DNA of 64,000 nucleotides, from assembly GCA_037355855.1 (NCBI GenBank), contig CM074767.1, forward strand, positions 248,001 through 312,000, given 5' to 3'. The translations under genes were made by a program, and so were the position numbers. How positions within the stretch are numbered: the stretch's first letter is position 1; every line of letters begins with the position of its first letter. Below the pieces are notes generated by a model. It searched no databases, was not told the DNA's origin, and saw nothing but the letters and a program-made list of their open reading frames with translations. The stretch is from Pseudo-nitzschia pungens (lineage: Eukaryota; Bacillariophyta; Bacillariophyceae; Bacillariales; Bacillariaceae). Shown here piece after piece: positions 21,000 to 32,500 of this stretch.

Positions 21000-23900
21000 A
21001 TGGCAGAAACTCCTTCCGTTCCGGTGGTGGACGCCATTGCCGGAAACGAGGCCATCGATGCGGATTCCGATTGGAATTCCAACTCGAGTTCCAACACAAC
21101 AGACAGCACCAGCACCAGCACCAGCACCAGCACCAGCACCAGCAAAGGATCCGAAAACTGCTACTCACCACGCCGCAGGCCCCACCGATGCTACTTCTTC
21201 GTCTGCTTCGCCTCCCATCCCGCAACAGCTCCAACGAGACCATCCACAACCGCAAGACGAAGAAAAAGACGAAGATCCCGTCGCCCGCCGGAAACGCCTC
21301 CACGAGCTGGCCCGGGCTCACGCACTGGACGCTAGCACCACCAAGAACAAACCAAAACCCCGGCGGCGATCCAAAAGCAAACCCGCTCCTTCCGCGAAGC
21401 GATCCAGGACCGTATTGACGCCGACCAAAGAGGGACGTAAGCGGTCGTTCCGGAGAAGACGCCATTTCCCAATCCCAACAGTCATCGCGGTCCCAATCGC
21501 GTTTGCAATCGGAATCTCAACCGCACTCTCAATCGCAATCTCAACCCCGAAGCACCGTCATGATGGTGACACCGATGCAGCTGCAACAAATGCAGCTGAC
21601 CCATCCCCACCTGCGGATGCAGCAGCTGCCCCCGATGGCTGCTGCCTCGAGCATGAATCCTCACCTCCAGCACGCGCATGCCCACGCCAACGCTCGGAAT
21701 CATCCCATGATGATGATGGGTGGGGGAAGCATTTCCCCGCACCCAATGGCCGTAGAGCGGCAACTCCAGCTGGAATACGAGCTCCAGCTCGAGTACCAGC
21801 GGCAGCAGCAGCAGCAGCATCATCAGCAACAACAGCAACAGCAACAACAGATGCGCTTCCTGCGGAACTATCCGGGGAATGCCCCGTTCCACCAAACCTC
21901 CAAGAGCGGCGTGAACGCGTCGCCCTATTCGAGCATTGTGAGTCCGAATCCCAAGCCGGCTCCCAAAATGAAGCGAAAGTCGTCCCAGCCCGCGGGGGGT
22001 TCGGCTTCCGCTCCCGAAACCTCGGAAGAGACACTGGTAGAAGAGATGGAAGGCGCTCCCGGGACATCCACTACTAACGCGGAGAAAACCAACACCGAAA
22101 AGGGGGCTCAGCACGAGGAAGGTAAGGAAGCACCGTCATCTGTACCGAGCAAGGATGCCGATGCCGAGACGGCTGCAGAAACTAGTTCTGCAACATTAAC
22201 GGCAACAGCAACATTAACAGCAACATCATCAACAACAACAACAATAAAGGGGGATAACAACAAAGATAACGATAACAGCAGCAGCAACAAGGAGAACGAA
22301 ACGGGGAATCAACACGACGAAACAGAGTCGGCAAGAATTGCCCCTGCCAAGGACGGGGAGCAAGAACTTTCTCCTTCCGGAACCCTACACACCGCCAAGG
22401 ACAACGATGCTGCCAAGGAATCGGAATCGACCATCCACCAGGGGGAGAAGGAGGGTGATCGCGAAACCGACCACGAAATCGAAACGGAGAACGATGACAG
22501 CATCTCCAAGCACGCCCACAAGAAGCGCAAGACGAGCAAGACGGCCGTCACCCCGCCGGCATTTCCGGGAGCCATGGCCATGGGGGGAATGCGGATGGGG
22601 GCAGGAATGGGAATGGGAATGGGACAAATGGGGGGAGGAGGAGCAAGAGGAGCGGCGTTGGGAGTCCACCACCACCCCTTCCACCATTCGCGCATGGGAG
22701 TACAAATGGGTATGGGAATGGGAATGGGAATGGGACTGCACCATCCCCCTTCGGCAATGGCAGCGGCGGCCGCGGCCGGCGTGGGAATGCATCCGCAGCA
22801 GCAGCGGCTTCCCGCAGCGATGATGGGTCAGCAACGGTCGCCCTTTGTGCCTCCGCAGTTTGCGGTGCCGGTCAGCTTTGGTTCGTCACCGCAACAGCAA
22901 CACCAGCAACCGGTGCCGAAACATTCACGAAATATTGGGAGTGGGGCACAGGCACAAGCGCAACCAAACCGCGCTGGCTGGTCGGACTCCGAGCGCAACA
23001 AGACCCACAATCACAGCAGCAACGGCAACAGCAACAGCCACAGTCACAGTCACAAACGGCCCAGGACCAAAAAGAAACTCCGCCGCAAGGTCTGGGACGC
23101 CAACTACGACGCGGCCCTGGCCACCTCCAAGGCCGCCCGGGAATTGGAGGCGAGCTCGTCTTCTAACATCGGAACCACCAACAGTACCATCACCAGCTCA
23201 CAAAAGAAACGCACCCGCTTCAAGCCCACACAAGCCTTTCTGAGGGAGCACCTTTTGGGGCTCTTTCGGTGGAAGGAGGAGGCCGAGGCCTCCAACCAGG
23301 CCGCCAAGCACGACTGCAGCCTCGAGCTCAAGAACGGGAGCATCAAGGCCTATGTCGAGGACGTCTTTGTCGAGGCGGACTGCGAATCGGCACGGAGACA
23401 CATTTCCAGGCACTGGAACGAGAGCCACCTCGAGCAGCTCCTGCAGCGAAACGACCCGCCCACGTCGACCGCGGAAGTTGCCGCTGCTGGGACGGATCAC
23501 TGGGATGGATCCGCCGGTACACCGGGGAATGCGGCCGCACCGGCGGAATCCGATTCCAGGGAGTTGGCGGCGGGTGCCACCGTTTCTGCCGGTGCCGCGG
23601 TTGCCGCCAATCCCCAGGAGGCCAAGAAACGCGAGCGCGAGGCCAAGAAGCGCGAAAAGGAGCGACTCGCGGAGGAACGGAAGCAAAAAAGGGAACGGGA
23701 GGAGCGCGTAAAGGGCACCATGAACGACTACATCGTCATGGCCCTGGCACCGAAACCACCCAAGAAGTACATCCGCAAAAAGCCACAGGTCAAGAAGGCC
23801 CCCCCGCCCAAGCTAGAGCTACACTCGGTCCGGGAGCTTGCCGCTACCATCCCCGGACTCACCGAGGTCAACTTCAATGAGAAGGCCCGGACGGTCTCCT

Positions 23901-24817
23901 TCTCCAAGGCCACCCGCCACCTCCGGGAGGGGATGCGCTTCGACGTCTACTACTCCACCGGAACGGTTGGGACCCGCCTCCCCCTCAACCTCCCGCAGGG
24001 GGTCGAGCCACCCCGCGACAAGATCGGTCGGATCAAGAAGATGACCCACTTTATCCGGCGGGACGTGACCTCCTTGGAGATTCTCAGGTCCATCTTTCTG
24101 GACCCATACACCCACGGGGGAGCCCGGCCCAAGGAGGGAACCTCCAACCGCGCCAAGAACGACCTGCGGTATGCCCAGCAGAACGAGCGCTTCCGGGACG
24201 CGGTCCAGGTGGCACTGCATCACATTATCGATTCCACCGGGGACAATCCGCGGTCCCACTTTCTCAACTGGGGTACCGGACGCTTTGTGGAGCAGCTCAC
24301 CAGGAGCATCTTTGGATTCCGGAGGATCCAGAGCAAGACGAACCAGATCAACGTGCCGCCGCCAAAGCTTCCGGATCGGAGCGGTCGGGATCCAGCTGCC
24401 GCAGCTGCAGCCTCTGGTGCCGGCACCACCAATCCCAATGGTAGCGACAACAATAACTATAACAATACCGATGCCGGTCCCAACTACATCGACATGGAGA
24501 ACGGGATTCTCGAGGTGGTCAAACAAATGATCGAGAAAAATCCCCGTCTGAGCCAGCGGTGGGAACTCCGGGAAAAGACCAAGTCCGATAGTGATGGCAA
24601 CGGTAACAGCAACAGCAATGAAGAACGACACCACCACCCGGGCAACCATCACCACCACTTCAGCAACGAGGAAGATTACAACAACTGCGATAACCACGAC
24701 GATGACGATGAGGGTGACGACGAGGGTGACGACGAGGGTGACGACGGTCAGAATCACGGTCACGATAACGTCATGGACATGGAGGAAGAATTCCGTCACC
24801 GGCTCTTGAGGCTGTAG
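21000..24817 (+). CDS. large low-complexity protein of unknown function, with at least two +1 frame breaks
   Basis: I do not recognise this protein. Chosen start: ATG at 21000 (MAETPSVPVVDAIAG), because the frame upstream is only the CCAGT repeat. The N-terminal ~780 residues are low complexity: Ser-Thr dipeptides, a basic segment, Gln/Met/His-rich runs and (MG)n stretches. From ~23040 the chain becomes more ordered: RFKPTQAFLREHLLGLFRW, a basic coiled-coil (KKREREAKKREKER...), then a well-composed region of about 200 residues (ELAATIPGLTEVNFNEKART to SFLNWGTGRF-like helices). The tail is Asp/His-rich. Frame moves by one base near 21144-21148 (AAAGG) and again before 21440, probably at 21432-21434 (GGG); between 21337 and 21430 more than one frame looks coding-like. 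With two extra bases removed it has 1,271 codons. The nuclear-like basic and Q-rich composition suggests a chromatin or RNA role, unproven. Confidence 0.7.
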
Positions 24818-26470
24818 TCTCGAGTCGACTCGAGTCGATAGTACGCTACGCTACAATACAATACAATACAATAGAAGCAGCGATATCGCATTCTACTGTA
24901 TCTATGGGCAGTATGATCCATTGGAAAGCCATTCTATTGTACAGTAGTTTGTAATTACTAGGCAACAACTGGTCGGTTGGTCGGATAGATAATGTGAAGA
25001 TCTCTGGATACCAACTTTCTACTAAATAATCAACCATTTCAGCTCTTTGATGTTTTCATCCCAGTCGTTTTCTTTCAGGGGTCATAATAGACAGGGATGC
25101 GCAATTGCGCGAAAAAAATTATCTATCTTAACTCACCGTAATTACCGGGACTTGTAGTCTGCAGGATACGGTAGGTATGATTGCATGTATTCGACTCATT
25201 GGATTGACTTAGATTTCTTCAACCGATACTACACGTGCGTGTGGTTTCGTACGTACGTACATCAACGGTGAACATACTGTACGTGGGAATAGGATTTCAA
25301 TTTTGGACCCTGAGATTCGGTGTCAGATTGTGATATTGTGATACTCCGAGTATGCGTCTGTTAATGGGCGGGTGCAACTGTTCGAAAGAGTTCGTTCCGA
25401 TCCTTTTTTTACCGTTGTACCGGTAATTTGTTTTATCAATCATCCGTTGTGGCAGATCTCATCGCCGAAGTTTATGGCGATCTTTTAGATCTCTCCGTTG
25501 ATTCGTTCGGATGTTGTATCTTCTCCAAAAAAGATAGGCAGCACTGTGAGCCAAATGAACTTTCGCAAGAAATTGTGGTATCAAAAAGTGCGCGTAGACA
25601 TTGTGTCTTGCACGCAATATGGAACACACGTTCCGAAAAAATACATCGCGTCCGGTAGATTGGTAAACTTTTAATCGAGACCCGTAGCAGTTGCACGATC
25701 GTTACCGACATACTACCTCCGGTCCAAAATACCGTAATTATCGATGACTCTTATGTGAGCGTTCAAAAATCGTGTATCGTTGAGAGTCATCGATACAGTA
25801 TTAGTAGTTGTCGCCGATTCAGGAGATACAGCCAAAAACAGTTATTGTTGGGAGCGTCGCATGAGTGAAACCCATCACACTATTTCTTTGCAAGATTGGT
25901 TTTTCTTCCAAAGCACGACCGGTTGTCTGATCTAAAACGACAACCTCCTATTGACAAGAAAATCTGGAACCAGATAGGATCACACACTACCATCGTGGGA
26001 AGTCGTGACACAATCCGCATCTCTCAAGACTGAAACACTTCCGGATCCTCTTACTCGGAATTTCAGCCACAACGATTCTTGGATCAATAATTGGAGGGGG
26101 AACGATCGGGCGATTTTTTTCACTCCCCATTTATTTCAACTTTAGAGTTGCCTTCATTGGCGCCCATTCGTGCAAGGCAAAGTTCTACCGCGCCATCGCT
26201 GTTCCGTTGACACATTTTGTCGTGTCCGAACCTACGGTAACTTACGGTATCTCGTGGCAGCACCGGTCATACCTCTACGGAACAAACCCATAAAAATCAC
26301 AAAAATTCGAGTACAGGCACAAAATTTTTATTCCTCAGTATCCGGTATTGAATACGCACTTACCATACACTGCTTTCAATTGTACCGAATTTGGATCCTT
26401 CTTCCAGCCGACAACCAAGAACCAAACTAAACGTTTGTGCACTATCGATCTGATTCGAAGCAAAACCCTT
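24818..26470. other. intergenic, nothing recognised
   Basis: Begins with an ACAAT pentamer tract at 24851-24873. The rest is AT-rich unique sequence that includes the 5' flank of the lipase gene. No RNA gene seen. Confidence 0.55.
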
Positions 26471-28918
26471 ATGAATACTGTATTGCACACTTCGAACACA
26501 ATGCCCCGTGGGACAATGGCGTCGCATCCTCTTCAGAACGAAATGAAACATCGATCGCAAGCTCCAAAACGCCTCCTCCACCACAATCGGAGCAGGAGTT
26601 GCAGCGACATGATCGTTTCGAATGGTCCCATGGCTCCGGCCGCGAATAATTATCCCACTACAAGCCACAACGCCAATTACAACGCTAATTACAACACAAA
26701 CTACAACATTCCAAACACTAACCGCATGACCGGAATCAGCTCTCAACAACCGGGAACATTAGCCCATGCTTATCACACGACTCAGCAGAACGCCAGGAAA
26801 AGCTCTGGAGGGCTCTATTACCACGGAACAAAGCCATCCCTTGTGGGCTTTGACCCCTTTGCTTCCGAAGGAGCGACCACCCGTGTTGCTGTCCCCTCTC
26901 TTTCCCCGAGCACCCCGAAAAACAAGTCGCGCCGTCACTCCATAGATTTCGTTACGGGTACTGTGGCTGAGGTCTGGGGACCCGATCCTGCTTCTCCCAC
27001 GGCCGGAACCAGTTACGTGGCGACGAGCCGCGATTCCTCTCCCACCGGGATCAAACACGGCAGTATCAGCAGCAAGTCCCAGCGCCAACCACCTCCCAGC
27101 CCGCTGGAAAACTTTGCCAACGAATCCTCCCGTAAGCACAGCCCGGCGACGACCGCCGCGGCCAAAGCCAAAGGCTCTATGAAAAAGGTTAACAAGTTCT
27201 TTCGCAAGTCGGGTCTGGTGAAATCGCTCTCGCTGGCGCACAAGATGGGAGCTGAAAGCAGTCCCTCCAAATCCAACAAAAACAACACCAACAACTCAAA
27301 CCATGCATCTCCGGTCTCGGTTCTCCAGCTGAAAGATCCAGCACCGGCTCCGGCTCCTGAGAACGAACAGCCAAGCCGTGTGTCGTTGTCCGCTTCTAAC
27401 AAGGGTCTGTCGGTCTCCGTCCTTGCTGACCAGCAACTCTCTCCGTCCACGCAATTGCCTTCCACGACATCACCAACCACGACACCTCCCTCGCTCTCCG
27501 AAAGTGCTGCTACAACCACCATGGCCCAGGATCTGATGGAACTCCAGGACAGCTTTCGCAACTATTCGGTCACTTCGATTGTAGCTCCGAATTCGCCGAC
27601 TCTTCACCTTCCGTCCCTGACCAAACCCCGTCACAACTACGCTCCAACGTCGTTTTTGACCGGTCAGCAAAACTCCGGTGACCACCACAATTCTTCCTAC
27701 GAGGCTCCCGTCCGGACATCGTGCGTCCCAAACGAGCCGACGCCCTTCCAGCTAGAGATTCCTTCCTTGAACGAGGTGGTCACCATTGCCCGCCTGAACG
27801 AATTCGTCGAAAACTACAGGCGGCAGGACCAAAATCTGGATCTGAGCCAATTCAAAGGCCTCACCAAGCAAGAGCTCCAAAAGATGGTCGACCACAGCAA
27901 GCTCCTCAACAAGGCTTCCGCTGCATCTCCCTCTAGTTGCAACAGCAAGGGCAACAGCCTGTTGGTACAGGAGCATGTTCCGATCATCCAGTCCCTCTTG
28001 GACTGCAGCGAGCACGACCGCGAAACTAACCTCCGCACCACCGCACAAGAAGGGGGAGAAATCTCCATCCAGGGATTCCTGACCGAAGCTGGTGACCTTT
28101 CGGCCGACGATCGGACCGAAGCCGTCATTTTCCAAGGCCAGCGAAACTTTACAGTCGTGTTTCGGGGAACGACGGAACAACAAACCAAGGGCTTCGTGGG
28201 CGGAAGCAGCGGCAGCAAATCCAAGAAGCGTGCTGTTCCCCTGGACGATGACGACGACAATGACCAAAAGGCGGATTCTGTCGAGGGCACAAGCAACAAC
28301 AATCGTTGTGTCGTGGAAGTCTACAGTGGATTCAAAGATAGTTACTGTCGGGTCGAAGAGGAGTGTTTCCGACAGGTCGACAAACTGGTCGACGAGAATC
28401 CCTTTTGCGACGTGGTCTTTTCCGGGTATTCCTACGGTGGAGCCCTTGCAACCCTCGCCGCCTTTCGATACGCGATTGCCCGTCCCATGATGCGGGTTGG
28501 ATGCCTGACGCTGGCCTCGCCCAAGGTGGGATTCTCCCAGTTTCAGCAGGCGGTCAACAACCTCCCCAACCTCAAGGTGATGCGGCTGGAACTGGGCAGG
28601 GACGCCAACTGCCAGGGGCCGACCGTTGGTGGATCTCACGTAGGGCATACACTTGTGCTGAACAGCGCGGCTCCGAGCGGAACCGGCCAAGGAAAGCCCT
28701 CGGTGTCGGTATACAAGTTCGAGACGCCCAAGGCCAAAAACGCGTTTTTCAAAACGTCGCAACCCGGTCTCAAGAAATACATTTCGACACTGGAAGATCT
28801 GGCTACTCTCAACAAGAACAGCGGCAAGAGCGCTTCCTCGCTGACGTGGGCGACCGACTTTGCGAACAATACCGGGGAGGGAGTTGTAGTGAACAACGAA
28901 AAAAGGCTGATGGTGTAA
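26471..28918 (+). CDS. class 3 (Rml-type) lipase domain protein
   Basis: 815 residues from the ATG at 26471; a second start at 26501 (MPRGTMA) is nearly as good, and the frame continues upstream without ATG. The first ~490 residues are Ser/Thr/Pro/Asn-rich. The Lipase_3 domain then follows: NFTVVFRGTTEQQ (oxyanion-loop strand), an insert of basic and acidic low complexity, VEVYSGFKDSY, and the nucleophile elbow SGYSYGG with Ser at residue 654. TLASPKVG, an Asp-containing VMRLELGRDAN strand and HVGH (His726 or His723) follow. All triad elements are plausible. Family members hydrolyse acylglycerols or galactolipids; the substrate here is unknown. There is no clear signal peptide, so it is probably cytosolic or peripheral. 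Single exon with no frame break, in contrast to several neighbours. Confidence 0.87.
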   Translation: MNTVLHTSNTMPRGTMASHPLQNEMKHRSQAPKRLLHHNRSRSCSDMIVSNGPMAPAANNYPTTSHNANYNANYNTNYNIPNTNRMTGISSQQPGTLAHAYHTTQQNARKSSGGLYYHGTKPSLVGFDPFASEGATTRVAVPSLSPSTPKNKSRRHSIDFVTGTVAEVWGPDPASPTAGTSYVATSRDSSPTGIKHGSISSKSQRQPPPSPLENFANESSRKHSPATTAAAKAKGSMKKVNKFFRKSGLVKSLSLAHKMGAESSPSKSNKNNTNNSNHASPVSVLQLKDPAPAPAPENEQPSRVSLSASNKGLSVSVLADQQLSPSTQLPSTTSPTTTPPSLSESAATTTMAQDLMELQDSFRNYSVTSIVAPNSPTLHLPSLTKPRHNYAPTSFLTGQQNSGDHHNSSYEAPVRTSCVPNEPTPFQLEIPSLNEVVTIARLNEFVENYRRQDQNLDLSQFKGLTKQELQKMVDHSKLLNKASAASPSSCNSKGNSLLVQEHVPIIQSLLDCSEHDRETNLRTTAQEGGEISIQGFLTEAGDLSADDRTEAVIFQGQRNFTVVFRGTTEQQTKGFVGGSSGSKSKKRAVPLDDDDDNDQKADSVEGTSNNNRCVVEVYSGFKDSYCRVEEECFRQVDKLVDENPFCDVVFSGYSYGGALATLAAFRYAIARPMMRVGCLTLASPKVGFSQFQQAVNNLPNLKVMRLELGRDANCQGPTVGGSHVGHTLVLNSAAPSGTGQGKPSVSVYKFETPKAKNAFFKTSQPGLKKYISTLEDLATLNKNSGKSASSLTWATDFANNTGEGVVVNNEKRLMV

Positions 28919-29527
28919 CTCACAAATGGATCGAAGCCAATCCCAATGACATGATCGCAATAATTACACAACAAAACGAAGTAGGAAGAAAATGATGAAA
29001 CGAATGAACGATGCCTACAAGGATGCAGACGAATTCAAAACGTTGGTTGACTTTGGTTGACTTCTTTCAATCCTCTCTCTTATCATCCGTGCGATCGGAG
29101 TTCATACAACATCAAATATAGAAAGCCTCATCACGAATCGATTCATACTTCGTGCATCCAAATTTTTGTGAAATTCGTTGAATTTTCACTATTCAATTGG
29201 TAATTTCTGAGTTTATACTCTATTTCCATACACGGAGCATTATTTACTCTCACACGCACTCAAGACAAACTTTTGGAAACCATTATTCCAAGCAGTAATG
29301 TTTGTACCAACCTGATAACAAATAAATTTATAAACACCCGTCCTAGAGTAAAGCAAATAGCATTATGTTCCGGTTTCGTCCGAAGACTTGGTGACTCGAA
29401 ACTACGATAGAGATACCGCACTTGTGCCTGACAAGTAGTAAGAAAATATTATTGTAAAACTTCTATTATTATATTAATAGCATAATATTATGATAGTCAT
29501 TTTGATACTTTATTCTGCTATGCGTCA
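28919..29527. other. intergenic between convergent genes
   Basis: AT-rich spacer holding the 3' UTRs of the lipase gene and of the Sec16-like gene. No further feature seen. Confidence 0.6.
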
Positions 29528-32500
29528 TCAGTTCCCGCCGGTGGGCTCATCATCAGTGGGGACATCCTCTTTCTCTGAAGGCGTTTCGGCGGTAGCCTTG
29601 GGAGTGAATACGACTGGTTTTGGTGTGAACGTCGCAATTTTTGGGGTTCCCGCAGCACCACCTCTCATTGGTGACATCATGCCTGGTGGTGCTGCTCCCG
29701 GGGGCATCATCATGCCACCCATCATTGGCGGCATCATTCCTCCGCCAGGAGGTCCTCCTCCCATTGGTTTCTTCTTACCTGGGATGCGGCTCGGAGGGGG
29801 TGCCATCATGGAGGACAAAGCATCCTTGGGTTCCTCGTTCTTTACTTCTTCCTTCTTAATGACAGTCGGAGGAGGTGCTATAGGTTTAGCAAGTTCGGCT
29901 GGGTCATCTCCTGGGAAAACCCAACCTAGAAAGTCAACGTGAATTCCCGAATAATGATTAATTTATGGCGAAAGAGTGAGATATAGTGTTGAACTTTCGT
30001 GAGCGAAATATGTCTGAAACAAATGGACAATCATTGAAAAAAGGAAAAAACATTTCACTTACGCTTCAATTCTTTGTCGAAATACGGTTGCTCTTCGTTC
30101 TCCGGCAAGTAACATTCCTTGGCATTGGGATTCAGCTTTTTGATTAACCATGATTTCATGCCACCGAACGTGCCACTTCCAGGAGCCTGCTTTGGTGTGC
30201 CACTCGATGCCGGAGCTTTCTTCGGCGTTTCCTTGGCCTTCTCTTTCCCTTTTCCAGTCATCACAGGAGGGGCTGTGGATGGAGCTTCCGCGGGTCGCTC
30301 CTTTCTCGATGGTTGTGATTTCGGTGGAGGAGTCGAATCAGCAATAGTTTTTGATAACTGTTGGTTCCGCGAAGGCTGTTCAACCATCACATTGTTGGTT
30401 GCCAACGGTTTCTTCTCATATTTTGGCTGAAGCTTTGGTTTCGCTTCTGGTGCTGGTGCTGCTAGCTTATTCTCTTCTTTCGGTGCATTCTTCAAAGTAT
30501 TTGTGGATTGTTCGTTGATTCGAGGCATCTGTCGGTCCGTTTCGTTCGCTGTAGCACTCTCTCTATTGACCCTTTCGTCAAGAGAGTAATCGGAACGATC
30601 CATAAGATTTGTTTTTGCAGTCATGAATGTCTCGTCAAGTGCGGCGTCCTTACTTTTATTCTGCATAAGACTTCGACCATTGTCCAGGACAGCAGATGGC
30701 TGCCCTATCTTCTTCTCTGGTCCAAGCCTGCCATTCATCATTCCGCTGTGAGCTTTGTCAACGGTAATTTCAATATGACCTCCATTGAGCACCTGCTCAC
30801 TGTACTTTGATTTGGGTTCACCCTTGGAGAGCAACCGTTCTTCGATCTGTCTGTAAGCGAGTTCAAAGGCAACGTCATCGTCAAACATCTGTCTAACCGA
30901 TACCTTTGTGATGCCACTTGCCGCTGTTCTTGCGGTGTCTAGCGAAATTTGTATACTTTGAACAAATTCTTGTGCCTTGATAACCTCTCCAATATCAGCA
31001 AGCAGCATTCCATAAATCAATTTAAATGGTTGGAAAGCTGCGAAATAGGCATCTCGATTGCCAAGGCGCTTTGCCCATTCATATGCTTCAGTTCGTTCAA
31101 AAGCGATTAGAGATTCCTCCGTCGACAAGGTGCAGTTTAGAGAATCAGCATGATCGCAACCCAAGAGTGAAACCCGCGTTTCATTGTCAGTCGGGCTCGT
31201 GATGGGGTAACCACAAACCATATAGCAAAAGTGCGCTTCCTTTATATTGCCAATCTCAACAAGTCGATCTCCTAGAGACAAGACAACTTTATCCCAGCCA
31301 AAGGTTCGATTGTTGATGATAGCTGCCAAATGACTCTTCCAATTTTCCCTTAACTCTTCTGCTTTTACGCCCCAGTTACTTGAATTCCTATTTGACGGGG
31401 ATTCGATCTTCCCGGAAAAGAGCATTGTAGTTGTGTACATTGGCGAATCAGTTCGGAACTTGCTTCGAGCATATTGTTGCGCCACGTTTTTGTACGTCTC
31501 GGAATCACACATACTTGCAACTAGCAGTGCAGTGGCGAAGTCCCCAATGGCCATGGCCTCTTCAATAGCATTTTCTCGGTCTCCACGAATGAGTAGATCT
31601 TGAACGCGTACGATCGAATCCTTACCTTCCGCTTCATCATCGACTTCTTGAAAAATACAGAAATCAATAAATGCTAGTGAGGTTATTGATTCCGTCCGTG
31701 ATGCATAATTTAAATATCAAATCTTTCTCACTTACTTTTGTCCTCGATCACGATATCGTTCTTCGATGTTGTCCTATGACTTGAATAGTCGGGGTCATGA
31801 AGCAGTAGCTTCACGATTGCAGCTTCCGGGCCTGATTTATCCACTACTCCGTAATCACTTCGAAGCCTACCCTTCGATTGCACAACAATAGCGATGAGCT
31901 GCCACAAAATATCATTCGATCGGGCCTTGTGCTTGATGTATTCTATCACAACTGACTCATCGCATAGAGTGAAAGGTCCAGAGACTCCGAATCTACTTCT
32001 CTCGTCTGCTATGTCAGAGATATTTCGGGATTCACCATGTGATACAGATTGTGACTCATGTTCAATCTTCTGATTCTCAGTGGAGTCGCCTTCAACGGTA
32101 CTGCTTGGATCGGTGTTCGGATCAGGGCGATCCCACGAAGTCTCATCTGTGCTTTCATTCCAATAAAAGATCTTTCCGCTTGCCTGATCAATACTTTCAA
32201 CCCAACCAGGAGGGAGAGGTTTCAGCGATTCCCTGGAAACATTCGAAACATCTTCGACAATATCGACAGAGTCATTTTCCGTTAGGGTATCATGGACATC
32301 TACCCAGTCGTCACGCATATTCCCATCATCATTTTTATGCGGTTCACCAGTGCCTTCATCGTCGATGTGCTTAGATGGCTTTTCCCAGGTTGTCTCCTGT
32401 GTTTCATTATTATACCAATAGCAATTACCAGAACTAGAATCGATTACCTCCACCCAGCCGTCAAGAAGATCGTTCGTGTCATTTTTAATCGGCTCTTCAC

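Noticed and set aside
21437..21481. Possible 45-nt intron (GTAAGC...CAACAG) in the unknown gene
   Set aside because: Its length is a multiple of three and does not repair the frame change; an extra base nearby does.
23819..24799. 326-codon minus-strand frame
   Set aside because: Antisense of the Asp/His-rich end of the unknown plus-strand gene; composition is a mirror of that low complexity.
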